NCBI GenBank assembly: GCA_030610915.1
Contig: JAUWQS010000111.1
Coordinates: 1-6,121, forward strand
Reading direction: 5' to 3'
DNA from: Pseudomonadota bacterium
Lineage (GTDB): Bacteria; Desulfobacterota; Syntrophia; Syntrophales; JADFWA01
Length of the DNA stretch: 6,121 nt
The notes beneath the pieces were generated by a model, which had not been told where the DNA came from, ran no database searches, and was given only the letters and a program-made list of their open reading frames with translations. Made by a program: the position numbers and the translations under genes. The stretch's first letter is position 1. Each line of letters opens with the position of its first letter. Shown here in pieces: positions 4,479 to 6,121 of the stretch.

Positions 4479-6121
4479 TCGGCATGCAGGAGGTATGCTG
4501 GGGATTTGATGATCCCCCGCTGCTTGAAAAGGTAACATTTCAGATCGTAAAAGGGGAACGTGCCTGCCTGCTGGGGCGCAACGGCGTGGGGAAATCCACC
4601 CTGCTGAAGCTTCTATCTGGCGAAATTCTTCCTGACAGCGGTGATATATGGCGTCAGCAGGGAGCCACAGTGGCTGTGCTGGAGCAGGATGTGCCCAGGG
4701 GATTCGACGGCACGATTTTTGATGTGGTTGCCGAGGGACTTGGCACAAAGGGCAGGGCGCTGGCCGAGCACAACAGAATCTGCAGACAGCTTGAGACTGT
4801 AAACACCCCCGAACTTGTAAAAAGGCGGGATGAACTGCAAAACAGGTTGAGCTCCGACAACGGATGGGAACTTTTAAGGCAGGTAGAAAGTGTTTTATCC
4901 AGAACCCTGCTTAATCCTGAAAAAAAATTCGCAGACCTTTCAGCGGGCATGAAACGACACACGCTTTTTACCCGTGCCATGGCCAAACAACCGGACATTC
5001 TTCTGCTGGACGAGCCGACCAACCATCTTGACATCGACTCTATCATATGGATGGAGGAATTTATTCTGCGTAACGTAACAACCCTGCTATTTATCACCCA
5101 TGACCGTGCTTTTCTGAAAAAGATTGCCAACCGGATCATGGAGCTGGATCGGGGCCGCCTTGTTTCTTATAACTGTGATTATGAAACCTATTTGGAACGA
5201 AGAGATGCTGATTTTGAAGCCGAAGAAAGCCGAATCAGGGTATTTGACAAAAAACTTTCAAAGGAGGAAACATGGATCAGACAGGGCATCAAGGCCCGCC
5301 GAACCAGGAATGAAGGGCGTGTCAGAGCCCTGAAAAAGATGCGGGCAGATTTTAGCGCGCGCCGCAAGCAAAGCGGTAATGTGAGAATGCAGGTTCAGGA
5401 AGCGGAAAGGACCGGAAAGCTTGTTATCGAAGCAAAGAATATCAGTTTCGCGTATGGCGCAACCCCTGTTATCCGAGATTTTGCCACTGTAATCATGCGC
5501 GGGGACAAGGTAGGTATCATCGGCCCCAACGGCGTTGGCAAGACAACTCTGTTAAAAATCCTTTTAAACGAAATTTCTCCGCACGAAGGTCGTGTCCGCC
5601 ACGGCACTAATCTTCAGGTGGCCTATTTCGACCAGCTCAGGGCGCAATTAGATATAGACAAAACCGTCCAGGAAAATATCGGTGAAGGGAATGATTTTAT
5701 CATCTTTAACGGTCAAAAGCGCCATGTGATAGGTTATCTTCAGGATTTTCTCTTCTCACCGGAGAGATGTCGTACGCCGGTGCATGTCCTTTCCGGTGGA
5801 GAAAAAAACAGGCTTCTGCTGGCAAAGCTTTTTACAAGGCCGGCCAATGTTCTTGTGCTGGACGAACCCACCAACGATCTTGACGTGGAAACACTGGAAC
5901 TTTTAGAGAAACTTCTTTTTGAGTACAGGGGAACCATTTTACTTGTAAGCCATGACCGGGCTTTTTTGAACAATGTGGTCACAAGCACCCTGGTCTTTGA
6001 AGGTCAAGGCCAGGTGAACGAATATGCAGGTGGTTACGATGACTGGCTGATTCAAAGACCGCAGCCCAAACAGGAGCGTTTACCGGCAAAAAAGACTTGC
6101 GATAAACCCGGGCATAAAACC
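4469..6121 (+). CDS. uup: ABC-F family ATPase, Uup type (3' partial)
   Basis: A soluble protein with two ABC ATPase domains and no membrane part. Uup-type ABC-F proteins act on the ribosome and nucleic acids and are linked to suppression of transposon precise excision. The 551 residues in the window contain NBD1: Walker A GRNGVGKST (36-44), signature LSAGM (157-161), Walker B/catalytic LLLDEP with D181 and E182, and H-loop H211. An interdomain linker with the Uup hallmark WIRQGIKARRTRNEGRV follows. NBD2 has Walker A GPNGVGKTT (352-360), signature LSGGE (441-445), D465/E466 and H-loop H495. The NBD1 signature is LSAG rather than LSGG, a mild departure. ATG 4469 is chosen because an in-frame TGA lies at 4463-4465 and MALI...LLEKV matches the usual Uup N-terminus; GGGG at 4457-4460 is a modest ribosome site. 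The C-terminal coiled-coil domain is expected beyond the window (E. coli Uup is 635 residues). Confidence 0.95.
   Translation, partial: MALIGMQEVCWGFDDPPLLEKVTFQIVKGERACLLGRNGVGKSTLLKLLSGEILPDSGDIWRQQGATVAVLEQDVPRGFDGTIFDVVAEGLGTKGRALAEHNRICRQLETVNTPELVKRRDELQNRLSSDNGWELLRQVESVLSRTLLNPEKKFADLSAGMKRHTLFTRAMAKQPDILLLDEPTNHLDIDSIIWMEEFILRNVTTLLFITHDRAFLKKIANRIMELDRGRLVSYNCDYETYLERRDADFEAEESRIRVFDKKLSKEETWIRQGIKARRTRNEGRVRALKKMRADFSARRKQSGNVRMQVQEAERTGKLVIEAKNISFAYGATPVIRDFATVIMRGDKVGIIGPNGVGKTTLLKILLNEISPHEGRVRHGTNLQVAYFDQLRAQLDIDKTVQENIGEGNDFIIFNGQKRHVIGYLQDFLFSPERCRTPVHVLSGGEKNRLLLAKLFTRPANVLVLDEPTNDLDVETLELLEKLLFEYRGTILLVSHDRAFLNNVVTSTLVFEGQGQVNEYAGGYDDWLIQRPQPKQERLPAKKTCDKPGHKT

Noticed and set aside
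4654..5139. 161-codon open frame on the minus strand
   Set aside because: It lies wholly inside uup opposite strongly conserved ATPase motifs. Its product is serine-rich low-information sequence and no family is recognisable.

Overview
The window reads as a chromosomal piece of a Gram-negative bacterium. A member of Desulfobacterota (the former deltaproteobacterial sulfate reducers) is my best guess. The basis is the mix of genes, protein sequences that are clearly bacterial but diverge from the enterobacterial versions, and intergenic repeat types I associate with those genomes. The taxonomic call is inference only.

Three ordinary genes lie on the plus strand. A 5'-truncated DEAD-box RNA helicase with a C-terminal DbpA-type RNA-binding domain occupies 1-1644. 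Peptide chain release factor 3 (prfC), complete, occupies 2474-4063. A 3'-truncated Uup-type ABC-F ATPase occupies 4469-6121 and runs off the right edge. All three act on RNA or the ribosome, but they are separated by large gaps and need not form an operon. The helicase is visibly more A/T-rich than uup.

The unusual content is between the genes. The 829-base gap 1645-2473 is almost entirely small non-coding elements. They are an 80-bp palindrome (1659-1738) flanked by an exact 8-bp direct repeat, a 172-bp inverted-repeat element (1757-1928) flanked by a 7-of-8 direct repeat, a short tandem repeat (1958-1984), a 243-bp element with perfect 22-bp terminal inverted repeats containing several hairpins (2018-2260), and a 162-bp inverted-repeat element (2288-2449) flanked by an exact 8-bp direct repeat and ending 24 bases before the prfC start. 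The direct repeats look like target-site duplications, so at least two, probably three, of these are MITE-like insertions.

The gap 4064-4468 holds a second copy of the 80-bp palindrome family. In this copy (4146-4350) the loop carries the first 25 codons of a four-helix-bundle protein of the 23S rRNA intervening-sequence (IVS/S23) type. The fragment begins just after the left arm and runs into a further palindrome. This suggests the small palindromes are empty, non-autonomous forms of an element whose full form carries a four-helix-bundle gene. Next to it are two short open stretches (4063-4143, with a strong Shine-Dalgarno overlapping the prfC stop, and 4386-4478, overlapping the uup start) that may be remnants of an interrupted gene.

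No tRNA, rRNA or CRISPR array was seen.
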